DNA of 64,000 nucleotides from Sphingobium sp. (GCA_017744605.1 JAGIAZ010000010.1:26920-90919); one strand, 5' to 3'. Shown: positions 1-9,480, counted from the first letter of the stretch. Translations and numbers: made by a program. Notes: generated by a model not told the origin, from the sequence alone.

Positions 1-427
<427 letters not shown>

Positions 428-532
428 CGGCGTGTCTTAGCGAGCGCTGTGTTCCGTGCAAGAGGAGGACCGTCGCTTGCCCGCAGTGCGGTTCGGAACG
501 TCAGTGCCCAGCCCGATGGCCGCGGCCGGTCT

Positions 533-967
533 TCACGTCGATTTCTTGCCGAAGCCACCCTGAACGCGCGGCGACTTGTTCGCGCCGAAGGCATTCACAT
601 TGTCCTGGAAGCGCTTCCAGATCGCGGCGAGCGGCCCCTGGTTGAGCGGCGTGTCGAGCCGCACGCCGACCGTGCCATCGGGCCTGGTCCAGCGCACCGT
701 TCCGCACACCGTATCGCCCTGGCATTCGATGATCACCCGCATGCGGGGCTGAGCCTTGTCGAACCCGCCCAGCCGCAGACCCTGCTGCGACACGTCGATG
801 ATGAAGGCCTCCTGCCCATCGAGCACGGTGCTGACGAACACGGGAAGTTCCGTGCGAAAACGTCGGTCTACGCGGTTGTTGTCGTCGCTCACTATCACTC
901 GCCCTGAAGGGCCGTCCTCTAACAGAAATGAACCCGCGCGTCGCATCGCATGCGCTATGTGCATCAT
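533..967 (-). CDS. PilZ domain protein (putative c-di-GMP binding)
   Basis: A 144-residue protein that is essentially one PilZ domain. The arginine-rich loop (NRVDRRFRTEL, about residues 32-42) and the D-x-S-x-x-G element (DVSQQGLRLGG, about residues 58-68) are the two c-di-GMP-contacting motifs of the family. There is no signal peptide or membrane segment, so it is probably a free-standing cytosolic adaptor. Several in-frame starts exist (Met1, Met2, Met8); the upstream one is given. It lies on the same strand as murA with about 105 bp between them. The process it controls cannot be told from context. Confidence 0.85.
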   Translation of the reverse strand: MMHIAHAMRRAGSFLLEDGPSGRVIVSDDNNRVDRRFRTELPVFVSTVLDGQEAFIIDVSQQGLRLGGFDKAQPRMRVIIECQGDTVCGTVRWTRPDGTVGVRLDTPLNQGPLAAIWKRFQDNVNAFGANKSPRVQGGFGKKST

Positions 968-1002
968 CCTATGAGACTAATGTTAAAGATGACCTGCCGT
1001 CG

Positions 1003-1569
1003 TCAGGCCAAAAGCTCGACGTCCCAATAAAGCCAGTCGTGCCAGCTTTCGTGGAGATAGTTGGGCGGGAAGGCGCGGCCATGGTCCTGCAGCTGCCAGC
1101 TGGTCGGGCGGATCGGATATTCATGGATGTGCATGCCGGCCTCGCGCGGCGTGCGGCCGCCCTTCCTGAGATTGCAGGGCGAACAGGCGGTGGTGACATT
1201 CTCCCAGGTCGTGCGCCCGCCGGCGCGCCGCGGCACCACATGGTCGAAGGTCAGCTCCTTGGTCGAGCCGCAATATTGGCAGGTGAACTTGTCGCGCAGG
1301 AACAGGTTGAACCGCGTGAAGGCCGGATGCTCGCTGGGCCGCACATATTGCTTGAGTGCGATCACCGAGGGGATTTGCATCTGGAAGCTGGGGGAGTGGA
1401 CTTCCCGGTCGTAGCTGGCGACGATGTCCACTCGATCTAAAAAAACCGCCTTGATGGCGGTTTGCCAAGGCCACAGGCTCAGCGGATAATAAGAGAGAGG
1501 CGTATAGTCCGCGTTGAGGACCAGCGCCGGACAGTTTTCCGGATGTCGTATTCGATCGGGATGATACAT
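1003..1569 (-). CDS. HNH endonuclease family protein
   Basis: A 188-residue protein of the HNH family that is widespread as a single-copy chromosomal gene in alphaproteobacteria. The core has a CQYCG zinc pair (about residues 97-101), then FDHVVPRRAGG with the catalytic His, then a second zinc pair CSPCNLRKGG. The N-terminal part (ALVLNADYTPLSYYPL) is typical of this chromosomal subfamily, whose role is not well established and which is not linked here to a restriction system. Start ATG at 1567-1569. It is divergent from gluQRS, with a 100-bp shared promoter region. Confidence 0.85.
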   Translation of the reverse strand: MYHPDRIRHPENCPALVLNADYTPLSYYPLSLWPWQTAIKAVFLDRVDIVASYDREVHSPSFQMQIPSVIALKQYVRPSEHPAFTRFNLFLRDKFTCQYCGSTKELTFDHVVPRRAGGRTTWENVTTACSPCNLRKGGRTPREAGMHIHEYPIRPTSWQLQDHGRAFPPNYLHESWHDWLYWDVELLA

Positions 1570-1669
1570 GCGCTTCTCAGGCTCCCTTTCGTTGCCGACG
1601 CACTTCCTGGAGGAAGAAGCGTGACGCCTTCATGACAGCATCCTTAATGAGTCCCCGTCAAGAGCTAGT

Positions 1670-2593
1670 ATGAGCCAAAATCGCATCCCACCGCATCTGG
1701 TGACTCGCTTCGCCCCAAGTCCGACCGGCCGGCTCCATGTCGGGCATGGCTATTCGGCGCTTCTGGCCCATGATCTCGCGCGCGACCGGGGCGGACGCTT
1801 CCTGCTGCGCATCGAGGATATCGACGCGACACGATGTCGCCCCGAATTTACGGACGGCATACGACAAGACCTTCAATGGCTTGGAATCGCGTGGGATGAT
1901 ATCGCGATCCAGTCGGAGCGGCTGGCGGTTTACGATGCGGCGCTGGCGCAGCTCGAGGCGCAGGGCCTTGTCTATCCCTGCTTCTGCAGCCGCGCGGACA
2001 TTGCGCGGGAAGTGGCCGCGAGCCTGTCCGCGCCGCATGGCGCCGATGGGCCGCTTTATCCGGGGACGTGCCGCCTGTTGGGCAGCGCCGAGCGGGCAAG
2101 GCGGATCGCGCAGGGTGATCCCCATAGCTGGCGGCTCGATATGGGCGCGGCAATGGCGCACACGGGGCCGCTCAGTTGGCATGACGAGACCGCGGGCGAT
2201 GTCGCGGTCGATCCGGATGCGCTTGGCGATCTGATCCTCAAGGGCCGCGACCGCCCGGCCAGCTATCATCTTGCCGTGGTCGTGGACGATGCGGCGCAAG
2301 GCGTGACGGATGTCGTGCGCGGCCGCGATGTCTTTGCCTCGACCCATGCGCACCGCATGTTGCAGCAATTGCTCGGCCTGCCATTGCCCCATTATCATCA
2401 TCACGGTCTCGTCGTGGACGCCGAAGGCAGGCGCCTGGCCAAGCGCGCCGCCGGCCTCAGCCTCGCCGAACTGCGCGAGGGCGGCATGGACGGCGCGACG
2501 CTGGCGGCGGACTTGCGCGCCGGGCGCTTTCCGGTTGGCACGGGACTGGAGCGGTCTTACATGGGCGAGGACAGGAGTCCGTCCCATGGGTAA
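1670..2593 (+). CDS. gluQ: Glutamyl-Q tRNA(Asp) synthetase
   Basis: Truncated GluRS paralogue that attaches glutamate to queuosine at position 34 of tRNA(Asp). The 307 residues hold only the catalytic half: the RFAPSPTGRLHVGH signature with the HIGH-like HVGH, a zinc-binding group (CFC near residue 105 and YPGTC further on), and a degenerate KMSKS (RRLAKRAAG) near residue 261. The anticodon-binding domain of true GltX is absent, which separates it from gltX. First gene of a short operon: its stop overlaps the next start by 8 bp. Confidence 0.93.
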   Translation: MSQNRIPPHLVTRFAPSPTGRLHVGHGYSALLAHDLARDRGGRFLLRIEDIDATRCRPEFTDGIRQDLQWLGIAWDDIAIQSERLAVYDAALAQLEAQGLVYPCFCSRADIAREVAASLSAPHGADGPLYPGTCRLLGSAERARRIAQGDPHSWRLDMGAAMAHTGPLSWHDETAGDVAVDPDALGDLILKGRDRPASYHLAVVVDDAAQGVTDVVRGRDVFASTHAHRMLQQLLGLPLPHYHHHGLVVDAEGRRLAKRAAGLSLAELREGGMDGATLAADLRAGRFPVGTGLERSYMGEDRSPSHG

Positions 2594-2822
2594 TGCCTTC
2601 ATCGTCCTTCTCATCGTCGTCTTCGCGATCGGTGCCGTGGTCATGCTGGTGCGCGGTGTCATCGCGTTCCTCAAGACGACCGAGGAGGATCTCAAGAGCG
2701 GCGTCAATGGCCCCAGCCAGTCGAGCCTCAAGCAGAACCGGATGATGATGGGCCGCGTCACCTTCCAGGCGCTGGCGATCCTGATGGTCGCGCTGCTGCT
2801 GTTGATCAACGGCGGCCGCTGA
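2586..2822 (+). CDS. HIG1-like twin transmembrane protein
   Basis: A 78-residue protein with two hydrophobic helices (about residues 4-26 and 57-76) joined by a polar loop. The stretch NRMMMGRVTFQALAI resembles the conserved core of the HIG1 (hypoxia-induced) domain family. In alphaproteobacteria small HIG1-type proteins are often encoded next to the cobalamin adenosyltransferase gene, as here. It overlaps the gluQRS end by 8 bp and lies 19 bp before the adenosyltransferase, so the three are probably co-transcribed. HIG1 proteins act with respiratory complexes in mitochondria; the bacterial role is inferred only. Confidence 0.75.
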   Translation: MGNAFIVLLIVVFAIGAVVMLVRGVIAFLKTTEEDLKSGVNGPSQSSLKQNRMMMGRVTFQALAILMVALLLLINGGR

Positions 2823-2841
2823 ACCGGGAGCGGGCTGGGCC

Positions 2842-3411
2842 ATGGTCCGCCTCAACCGCATCTACACGCGCACGGGAGACGATGGCACGACCGGCCTGGT
2901 CGATGGGTCGCGCGTCGCCAAGGACGATCCGCGCATGGCGGCGATCGGCGAGGTCGACGAACTGAACAGCGCGATCGGCGTCGCGGTGGCCGTGATGAAC
3001 GATCCGGGCCGCGCCGCGCTGCTGCAGTCGGTGCAGAACGATCTGTTCGATCTCGGCGCCGATCTCGCGACGCCGGGCGACGACTTCGCGCCTTCGGACA
3101 TGGTGTTGCGCATCATCCCCCCTCAGGTGGAGCGGCTCGAGCTAGCCATCGATGCGCTCAACGAGCATCTGGAACCGCTGCGCAGCTTCATCCTGCCTGG
3201 CGGATCGCCGGCGGCTGCGTATGTGCATCTTGCCCGCGCCATTGCGCGCCGGGCTGAGCGGGCGGCGATGACGGCGGCTGGGGCGGCGCCAGTCAACCCG
3301 GCGGCGCTGGCCTATCTCAATCGCCTGTCGGACCTGCTCTTCGTGCTGGCCCGAGCGATCAATGCGGATGGAGCCGGCGATATCCTCTGGATACCCGGCG
3401 CCCAGCGCTGA
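2842..3411 (+). CDS. Cob(I)alamin adenosyltransferase, PduO type
   Basis: Makes adenosylcobalamin from cob(I)alamin and ATP. The 189-residue protein has the three PduO-family signatures: the N-terminal ATP-binding TRTGDDGTTGL, the central RAERAA (R-x-A-E-R type), and the C-terminal NRLSDLLFVLARAIN. The family's usual length is about 190, so the gene is complete. The start ATG follows a GGGAGCGGG stretch. It is functionally linked to the riboswitch-controlled B12 uptake genes at 35.2-40.1 kb, which would supply its substrate. Confidence 0.93.
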   Translation: MVRLNRIYTRTGDDGTTGLVDGSRVAKDDPRMAAIGEVDELNSAIGVAVAVMNDPGRAALLQSVQNDLFDLGADLATPGDDFAPSDMVLRIIPPQVERLELAIDALNEHLEPLRSFILPGGSPAAAYVHLARAIARRAERAAMTAAGAAPVNPAALAYLNRLSDLLFVLARAINADGAGDILWIPGAQR

Positions 3412-3539
3412 CCTTTAAATTTCAGCCCGTTCCGACCGTCGGCTGTCGTGGTTAACAAGCCGGCGTCATTGTCCATTTTCTTAAGGAAAAGCGCGATAAT
3501 CTGGGCAATCGCGACCAGAACTCTGGGAGGAGCAAAGGC

Positions 3540-4742
3540 ATGTCACGGATCCGGTTCGTCATCGCGCCCGCCATCTTGTTGCTATCCAACATTTTTCTCG
3601 CGCAGCCCGCGTCGACTCAGGCCATGCCGGCCGCGAAGGTCGAGCATTCGCGCGGCATCTATCACGTCAAAAGCTGCCCTGGACCGGCTGCCGCCGGCAA
3701 CGCCCGCTGCTTTGCCCATGTCGTGACCGACAGCAATGGCAACCCGCTTGCGAGAAGCCAGCCGCAGGTCGCGACCCCGTCCGGTTTCGGTCCCGCCGAC
3801 TTGCGTGCGGCATATGCGCTGACATCGGCCGACTGGGGCTCGAGCGCGACGACCGTCGCGATCGTCGACGCTTATGGCTATGCGAATGCCGAGGCCGATC
3901 TCGCCGTCTATCGCGCAAAGTTCGGCCTGCCGGCCTGCACCACGGCCAATGGTTGCTTCAGGAAGGTGAACCAGCGCGGACAGGTGTCCGGCTATCCGCG
4001 CGAGGATACCGGCTGGGCCCAGGAGACGGCGCTCGATCTCGATATGGTCAGCGCCATGTGCCCTGGCTGCAAGATCCTGCTCGTTCAGGCGGATTCGCCC
4101 GGTTACGGCAATCTTGCGAACGCCGTGAATGCAGCCCGCGTTCTTGGCGCCAGGGTGATCAGCAACTCCTATGGCGGCCCCGAGGGCGGCTCATCGGCCT
4201 ATGAAGTCTATTATAACATTTCTGGCGTGGCGGTGACGGCGAGCAGTGGCGACAGCGGCTATGGCGTGTCGTTTCCGGCTTCATCCAATCATGTGACGGC
4301 CGTTGGAGGGACCAGCCTGTTCCGGTCCGGCGGCGGCTGGTCCGAGACGGCCTGGGCCGGCGCCGGCAGCGGCTGCAGCACGACTTACGCCAAGCCGGGC
4401 TGGCAGACCGACTCAGGCTGCAACAAGCGCACCGTGGCCGACGTGTCGGCTGTGGCGGACCCGGCGACGGGCGTTGCCGTCTACGGTCCCGCATCGCGAA
4501 AGTCGTCCGCGTGGATGGTCTTCGGCGGGACCAGCGTCGGTGCGCCGCTCATCGCCGGCATTTATGGCGCGAACGGCCATGGCGTGAACAATGGGAGCGA
4601 CCCCTATGCCAATCAGAGCGCCCTCAAGGACGTAACCTCGGGCAGCAATGGCAGTTGCGGCGGCTCCTATCTGTGCACGGCTGGGCCGGGCTATGATGGG
4701 CCGACTGGGCTCGGCACGCCCAGGGGCGTCTCCGCTTTCTGA
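3540..4742 (+). CDS. Secreted sedolisin-family serine-carboxyl peptidase (S53)
   Basis: Extracytoplasmic peptidase of about 400 residues with an N-terminal signal peptide (hydrophobic residues 7-21, cleavage near ASTQA). The sedolisin triad is visible: E162 and D166 in QETALDLD and S332 in GGTSVGAP. SNSYGG precedes the oxyanion region, and the C-terminal GPTGLGTP resembles the calcium-binding end. The long N-terminal activation prodomain of classical sedolisins is missing or reduced to about 60 residues, so processing may differ. Preceded by a strong GGGAGGAG site. Transcribed alone. Confidence 0.85.
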   Translation: MSRIRFVIAPAILLLSNIFLAQPASTQAMPAAKVEHSRGIYHVKSCPGPAAAGNARCFAHVVTDSNGNPLARSQPQVATPSGFGPADLRAAYALTSADWGSSATTVAIVDAYGYANAEADLAVYRAKFGLPACTTANGCFRKVNQRGQVSGYPREDTGWAQETALDLDMVSAMCPGCKILLVQADSPGYGNLANAVNAARVLGARVISNSYGGPEGGSSAYEVYYNISGVAVTASSGDSGYGVSFPASSNHVTAVGGTSLFRSGGGWSETAWAGAGSGCSTTYAKPGWQTDSGCNKRTVADVSAVADPATGVAVYGPASRKSSAWMVFGGTSVGAPLIAGIYGANGHGVNNGSDPYANQSALKDVTSGSNGSCGGSYLCTAGPGYDGPTGLGTPRGVSAF

Positions 4743-4909
4743 GCGAGCCGGCCTGGAAAGCATGAGTGGCCGGCGGCGTGCTGCCGGCCATTTTGTGAGG
4801 AGGGCGAGCGACATCGGCGTCGAGGCCGCGGACGCAATGCGTACATTCCATCGGCTGGGGTCCCATGCTATGGGCGGCTTCCCTTGGAAGTACAGGAATC
4901 GGAACGGCC

Positions 4910-6175
4910 ATGAACGATCTCACCCAGACGCCCGAGATGATCATCGGCGGCATGGGTGCCCGGGCGCGCAATGCCGCTGCGATCCTCGCCCGCACGTCGA
5001 GCGAGGACAAGGCGAAGGCGCTGATCGCGGCGGCCGGGGCGTTGCGCGATGCGACGACGAAGATCATCCTCGCCAACCGCAAGGACATGGAGCGCGGGGC
5101 GGCCAATGGCCTCACCTCCGCCATGCTCGACCGGCTGCGGCTCGATGAAGCCCGTATCGCCGGTATCGCCGATGCCGTGGAACAGGTGGCGTCGCTGCCC
5201 GATCCGGTCGGCGCGGTCATCGACGAGACGCAGCGCCCCAATGGCATGAAGCTGCAGCGCGTCCGCGTGCCGCTCGGCGTGATCGGCATCATCTATGAGA
5301 GCCGCCCCAATGTGACGGCCGATGCGGCGGCGCTGGGCCTGCGCTCCGGCAATGCCGTGATCCTGCGCGGCGGTTCCGAGGCCGTGGAGAGCAATCGCGC
5401 CATCCATGCCGCGATGGTCGCGGGCATTGTCGAGAGCGGGCTGCCCGCCGACGCGGTGCAACTGGTGCCGAGCACGGATCGGGCGCTGGTGGGCGCCATG
5501 CTGCGGGCCAATGGCCTGATCGACATCATCGTGCCGCGCGGCGGCAAGTCGCTGGTCGCGCGGGTGCAGGAGGAGGCGCGCGTGCCGGTGCTCGCGCACC
5601 TCGATGGCATCTGCCACACTTATGTCCATGCCGCCGCCGATGCGGCGATGGCGCGCGAGATCGTCCTCAATGCCAAGATGCGGCGCACGGGCATTTGCGG
5701 GGCGATGGAGACGCTGCTCATCGACAAGGGTTTCGCGCATCCCGAGATGCTGGTCGCCGCGCTGCTCGATGCGCGCTGCGAGGTGCGTGGCGACGCTGCC
5801 GTCAAGGCGCTGGACGACCGGGTCGAGCCCGCGCAGGAAGCGGACTGGGATACCGAATATCTCGACAGCATCGTGACCGCCGGCCTGGTCGATGGGGTCG
5901 ACGAGGCGCTGGCCCATATCGCGGCGCATGGCAGCCATCACACCGATGCGATCGTCACGGCCGACGCCGCGACGGCGGAGCATTTCCTGCAGGCCTGCGA
6001 CAGCGCGATCGTGATGTGGAATGCCTCCAGCCAGTTCGCCGATGGCGGCGAGTTCGGCCTGGGCGCCGAGATCGGCATCTCGACCGGCCGCATGCATGCG
6101 CGCGGTCCTGTCGCGCTCGAGGGGCTCACCACCTATAAGTGGGTCGTACGCGGGGCCGGGCAGACAAGGCCCTGA
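4910..6175 (+). CDS. proA: Gamma-glutamyl phosphate reductase
   Basis: Second step of proline synthesis: NADPH reduction of gamma-glutamyl phosphate to the semialdehyde. The 421-residue protein has the aldehyde-dehydrogenase-like fold signatures [17 protein letters not shown] and VPRGGKSL, and the catalytic cysteine in [33 protein letters not shown] near the C-terminus is the ProA hallmark. The start at 4910 (MNDLTQTP) fits family length better than the in-frame ATG at 4865. No proB is adjacent. Confidence 0.96.
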   Translation: MNDLTQTPEMIIGGMGARARNAAAILARTSSEDKAKALIAAAGALRDATTKIILANRKDMERGAANGLTSAMLDRLRLDEARIAGIADAVEQVASLPDPVGAVIDETQRPNGMKLQRVRVPLGVIGIIYESRPNVTADAAALGLRSGNAVILRGGSEAVESNRAIHAAMVAGIVESGLPADAVQLVPSTDRALVGAMLRANGLIDIIVPRGGKSLVARVQEEARVPVLAHLDGICHTYVHAAADAAMAREIVLNAKMRRTGICGAMETLLIDKGFAHPEMLVAALLDARCEVRGDAAVKALDDRVEPAQEADWDTEYLDSIVTAGLVDGVDEALAHIAAHGSHHTDAIVTADAATAEHFLQACDSAIVMWNASSQFADGGEFGLGAEIGISTGRMHARGPVALEGLTTYKWVVRGAGQTRP

Positions 6176-6238
6176 GGACAGGGCCTTGAGGAACCGATCC
6201 GCTTCGCTCGCGATTGCCAGCATATGAGAGAGCTGATG

Positions 6239-6799
6239 TCCCATCGAACCTTGGCGATGCGCGCCCTTTCGCTGGCGGGCCTGGCGATGCTGGCGGCTTG
6301 CACCGTGGTGCCGCCGGCAGCCTCCCCGCCGCCGCCTCCGCCCCCGCATCAACCCGCGCCACCACCACCGCCGCCACCGCCTGTCATGGTCGCGCCGGAA
6401 AAGCCCTGGGACGTCGCGCCGCTGACGCCCGGCAGCTGGCGTTATGAAAAGCAGGGCGCGGCGAGCGTCGCGTCGTTCGGCGCCCCGGGGGGCGTGCGTG
6501 TCGCGGCGTTGCGTTGCGAGCCGGGCACGCGCCGGCTGATAATCTCGATCGGGGGGAGGGCGGCCGCGCCGACCGTGCCGGTTTCGATCCGCACCACGTC
6601 CGGAGATCTGGCCTGGACCGGAACGGCGGGCGCTGCCGACAATCCGTCCGTGCTGGTGACGCGCCCGGCGAACGACAGCGGCTTCGACTGGATCGCCTAT
6701 TCGCGCGGCCGTATTTCCGTGGAGGTGCAAGGGCTGCCACGGCTGATCCTGCCCGTCTGGGCGGAGATTTCACGGGTTGTCGAGGATTGTCGCGGCTGA
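6239..6799 (+). CDS. Proline-rich lipoprotein of unknown function
   Basis: A 186-residue protein beginning MSHRTLAMRALSL and carrying a clear lipobox LAAC (cysteine about residue 21), so it should be lipidated and anchored in the outer or inner membrane. A proline-rich stretch (about residues 25-50: PPPPPPPHQPAPPPPPPPP) may span the periplasm. The remaining 130 residues look like a beta-rich domain (GSWRYEKQGAASVASFG onwards) that I do not recognise. An upstream in-frame ATG at 6224 is possible but less likely. It follows proA by about 60 bp. Confidence 0.7.
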   Translation, partial: SHRTLAMRALSLAGLAMLAACTVVPPAASPPPPPPPHQPAPPPPPPPPVMVAPEKPWDVAPLTPGSWRYEKQGAASVASFGAPGGVRVAALRCEPGTRRLIISIGGRAAAPTVPVSIRTTSGDLAWTGTAGAADNPSVLVTRPANDSGFDWIAYSRGRISVEVQGLPRLILPVWAEISRVVEDCRG

Positions 6800-6947
6800 G
6801 CCTTTCGCCCGGAAACGCGAAGGCGATATTATGATTCGAAAAAAGATAAATACAAGTCTTGTTCGCCCTCGCCGTTTGATTCACACATGAGCCATCGGGA
6901 GCATGAAGGCTTTCAGCCGAACCTTCCGAGCCAGTTTCAACAAATGC

Positions 6948-6963
6948 GAAAGGAGGTGATCCG
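6948..6963 (+). promoter_or_regulatory. Extended Shine-Dalgarno fully complementary to the 16S 3' end
   Basis: GAAAGGAGGTGATCC at 6948-6962 is the complement of the universal 16S rRNA tail GGATCACCTCCTTTC over 15 nt, far beyond a normal 4-6 nt site. The AGGAGG core ends 7 nt before the ATG at 6964, which is ideal spacing. It marks the micro-ORF that follows as translated, or the transcript as a ribosome-sequestering RNA. Confidence 0.7.
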
Positions 6964-7020
6964 ATGTCTCATGGTTCAGCAATGGGGTCGGTCAAGTCCG
7001 TTCGGGGAGCCCGCCGCTAA
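6964..7020 (+). CDS. Micro-ORF, 18-residue basic peptide
   Basis: The frame opened by the extended ribosome-binding site encodes MSHGSAMGSVKSVRGARR and stops. The peptide is basic (four Arg/Lys near the end) with no hydrophobic segment. A strong hairpin follows at 7109-7141, so the unit looks like a short independent transcript or a leader to the secreted-protein gene at 7185. I know of no assigned function. The support is the ribosome-binding site rather than any homology. Confidence 0.4.
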   Translation: MSHGSAMGSVKSVRGARR

Positions 7021-7108
7021 GGCGACGGGTCGCGCGAGGGCCGCAACGGGTCCGGAACGCGGCGCAAATCCCCGGGTGGCGGCACTTCCGGCCGCTGACC
7101 ATGCTGAT

Positions 7109-7141
7109 GGGCCGCTCGGAGCTTGATTGCTCCGGCGGCCC
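7109..7141 (+). terminator. Strong hairpin downstream of the micro-ORF
   Basis: GGGCCGC-T-CGGAGC / GCTCCG-GCGGCCC forms a 13-bp stem (one bulged T) with a TTGATT loop. There is no clear T-run after it (CTCTCATTAT), so termination would be inefficient or the hairpin may stabilise the RNA. About 44 nt separate it from the next start codon. Confidence 0.45.
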
Positions 7142-7184
7142 CTCTCATTATGTGCGCGCAACATAGACATTTTTGAGGAGAGGA

Positions 7185-7697
7185 ATGATGTCGGTTCGTC
7201 GCTTGATTACCGCGATTTCGCTTGGCCTGATGGCTGCCCCGCTTGCTGCCCAGTCGCCCGTGACGGGCGTTGCTGACGCCGAGGCACTGTTCAAGGACAA
7301 GGATCCGGTCAAGAACAGGAATAAGCAGGCGGCGCTGCACATCATGCGCGAGCTTCTGCAGTGCGGACACTGGAGCGATGCGGGGAACTGGCTGACGGAG
7401 CGCTATATCCAGCATAACCCCAATGCCGCGGACGGCCTTGCGCCGGTGCAAAAGTTCTTCGCCAACATGCCGCGCACCGCGACCTGCGACAAGCTCACGA
7501 CCCCGGTCGTCGCGGTGCTGGCCGAGGGCGATCTCGTCAATGTCGTGATCGCGCGCAGCTATCCCGATCCGAACGAACCCGGCAAAACCTATACCACGAG
7601 CTGGTTCGACATGTGGCGCTTCGTCGACGGCAAGGCCGATGAGCATTGGGATGCGGCGACCAAGGGCGCCCGCCCGCCGCAGACCCAGGCGAAATAA
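7185..7697 (+). CDS. Secreted SnoaL/NTF2-like protein
   Basis: A 170-residue protein starting MMSVRRLITAISLGLMAAP, with a signal peptide cleaved near LAAQ. The mature part resembles the NTF2-like 'predicted SnoaL-like aldol condensation' family: NWLTERYIQHNPNAADG, a mid-domain beta sheet, and SWFDMWRFVDGKADEHWDA, which is the typical DIWRFxxGKIxEHWD ending. Catalysis is not established for this family. A GAGGAGAGG site precedes the start; a TTG 12 nt upstream is less likely. A terminator follows. Confidence 0.75.
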   Translation: MMSVRRLITAISLGLMAAPLAAQSPVTGVADAEALFKDKDPVKNRNKQAALHIMRELLQCGHWSDAGNWLTERYIQHNPNAADGLAPVQKFFANMPRTATCDKLTTPVVAVLAEGDLVNVVIARSYPDPNEPGKTYTTSWFDMWRFVDGKADEHWDAATKGARPPQTQAK

Positions 7698-7708
7698 TCA
7701 TTCGGAGG

Positions 7709-7744
7709 AAGGCGGGTCCGGCCTCAGGTCGACCCGCCTTTTTC
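7709..7744. terminator. Rho-independent terminator
   Basis: AAGGCGGGTC and GACCCGCCTT flank a 12-nt loop and are followed by TTTTTC, ending the SnoaL-like gene. The convergent DUF2721 gene runs into the same hairpin, so it may act in both directions. Confidence 0.8.
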
Positions 7745-8221
7745 TTCGTCCGCGCGATGATAGAGGATCTCGTTGCGGATATGGATGACGCGTGAGCCCA
7801 GCCGCGTCTCATAAATGAAGATCGCGAAGGCGCTGCCGATCGAGAACATCGATCCGATGAAGAGCAGCGCGATCAGCGTGCCGAGATTGACGTCGAGCAG
7901 GCTGGACGCGAACAACAGGATCACCACCGCGCAGACGAGCAGCGCCGACAGCACCGAGAGCAGGATCGCGCAGTTCACGACCTTGATCCGCATGTCGAGA
8001 ACGCGGATTTCGTCGATCAGCCGGTCATGCTCCGTACCGGCCGTCATCACCACGCGCTGCTCCACGACCCGCGCCCGGTCGATGACGCGCGCCAGGCGCG
8101 AGGCGCAGACGTTGATGAAAGCGACGATACCCGCGAGCAGGAACACCGGCGCGACGGCAAGCTGGATCGTGTGAGCGACCTGGCTGACCTCCGTGGAGGT
8201 CAGCCCCGATAAGGCGTTCAC
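7724..8221 (-). CDS. DUF2721 family membrane protein
   Basis: A 165-residue inner-membrane protein with three hydrophobic segments (about residues 20-40, 85-105 and 115-140). The family signature is an IQLAVAPVFLLAGI helix followed by RLARVIDRARVVEQ. The function of the family is unknown. Its ATG overlaps the stop of the upstream aminotransferase gene by 4 bp, so translation is probably coupled. Confidence 0.85.
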   Translation of the reverse strand: MNALSGLTSTEVSQVAHTIQLAVAPVFLLAGIVAFINVCASRLARVIDRARVVEQRVVMTAGTEHDRLIDEIRVLDMRIKVVNCAILLSVLSALLVCAVVILLFASSLLDVNLGTLIALLFIGSMFSIGSAFAIFIYETRLGSRVIHIRNEILYHRADEEKGGST

Positions 8222-9480
8222 CCGGCTTCCTTGGTCGCCGGCGTGTTGATGCCCATCGACTGGAGATATTTGCGCACGTTGCGCGCTGCCTGGCGGAGCC
8301 GCTGCTCGTTCTCGACCATGGCGATGCGCACGAAGCCTTCGCCGTCCTCGCCATAGCCGACGCCCGGCGCCACCGCGACCTTGGCGTGGGTGAGGAGTTG
8401 CTTGGAGAATTCCAGGCTGCCCATCTCCTTGAGCGCCGGCGGCAGCGGCGCCCAGGCGAACATGCTGGCCTTGGGGGCGGGGATGTCCCAGCCCGCGCGG
8501 CCGAAGCTCTCAACCAGCACATCACGGCGCTTATGATAGAGCTCGCGATTCTGGGCGACGATGTCCTGCGGGCCATTGAGGGCCGCACAAGCAGCGGCCT
8601 GGATCGGCGTGAACGCGCCATAATCGAGATAGGACTTCACGCGCTTCAGCGCCGCGATCAGCTTGCGGTTGCCGACCGCGAAGCCGATGCGCCAGCCGGC
8701 CATCGAATAGGTCTTCGAGAGCGAGGTGAACTCGACCGCGACCTCCTTGGCCCCCGGCACCTGCAGGATCGAGGGCGTTGGGTTGCCGTCATAATAGAGC
8801 TCGGAATAAGCGAGGTCGGAAAGGACCCAGACCTTGTTTTCCTTCGCCCAGGCGACAAGCCGCTCATAGAAGGCGAGGTCGACCGTCTCGGCGGTCGGGT
8901 TGCTCGGATAGCCGACGACCAGCACGCTGGGGCGCGGCACGGTGAATGCCATCGCCCGGTCGAGCGCGCGCCAATAGCCTTCGTCCGGCGTGGTCGGCAC
9001 TGAGCGGATCGTGGCGCCCGCGATGATGAAGCCGAACATATGGATCGGGTAGCTGGGGTTGGGCGCCAGCACGACGTCGCCTGGAGCGGTGATCGCCGTG
9101 GCAAGGCTGGCGAGGCCTTCCTTCGAGCCCATGGTGACGACCACTTCCGTCTCGGGATCGAGCTCGACCCCGAAGCGGCGGGCATAATAGTTCGCCTGTG
9201 CCTTGCGGAGGCCCGGAATGCCCATCGACTGGGAATAGCCGTGTGCGCTGGGCTTCTGCGCGACCTCGATCAGCTTGTCGATGACGTGCTGGGGCGGCGG
9301 CAGGTCGGGATTGCCCATGCCGAGATCGATGATGTCCTCGCCTGCCGCGCGCGCCGCTGCCCGCATCCCGTTGACTTCGGCGATGACATAGGGCGGCAGC
9401 CGCTTGATGCGGTAGAACTCGTCGGACATTGGAACGTCGATCTCCTGATACTGATAAATCCGGCTCATCCGGCCCGACAC
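8218..9480 (-). CDS. Class I/II aminotransferase, AlaC / LL-diaminopimelate-aminotransferase-like
   Basis: A PLP enzyme of 420 residues, fold type I. The Schiff-base lysine is in SLSKTYSMAGWRIGF, the substrate carboxylate Arg in FVRIAMVENEQRLRQA, and the N-terminal YVIAEVNGMRAAARAAGEDI segment fits the glutamate-pyruvate transaminase AlaC group. Such proteins are often annotated as LL-diaminopimelate aminotransferases, but the AlaC-like role in alanine/valine metabolism is more usual in proteobacteria. Start alternatives are Met1, Met5 (MSRIYQYQEI) and Met18. Divergent from phaC with a short shared region. Confidence 0.85.
   Translation of the reverse strand: MSGRMSRIYQYQEIDVPMSDEFYRIKRLPPYVIAEVNGMRAAARAAGEDIIDLGMGNPDLPPPQHVIDKLIEVAQKPSAHGYSQSMGIPGLRKAQANYYARRFGVELDPETEVVVTMGSKEGLASLATAITAPGDVVLAPNPSYPIHMFGFIIAGATIRSVPTTPDEGYWRALDRAMAFTVPRPSVLVVGYPSNPTAETVDLAFYERLVAWAKENKVWVLSDLAYSELYYDGNPTPSILQVPGAKEVAVEFTSLSKTYSMAGWRIGFAVGNRKLIAALKRVKSYLDYGAFTPIQAAACAALNGPQDIVAQNRELYHKRRDVLVESFGRAGWDIPAPKASMFAWAPLPPALKEMGSLEFSKQLLTHAKVAVAPGVGYGEDGEGFVRIAMVENEQRLRQAARNVRKYLQSMGINTPATKEAG

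Noticed and set aside
4868..6730. Minus-strand frame of 620 codons
   Set aside because: Antisense to proA and the lipoprotein gene.
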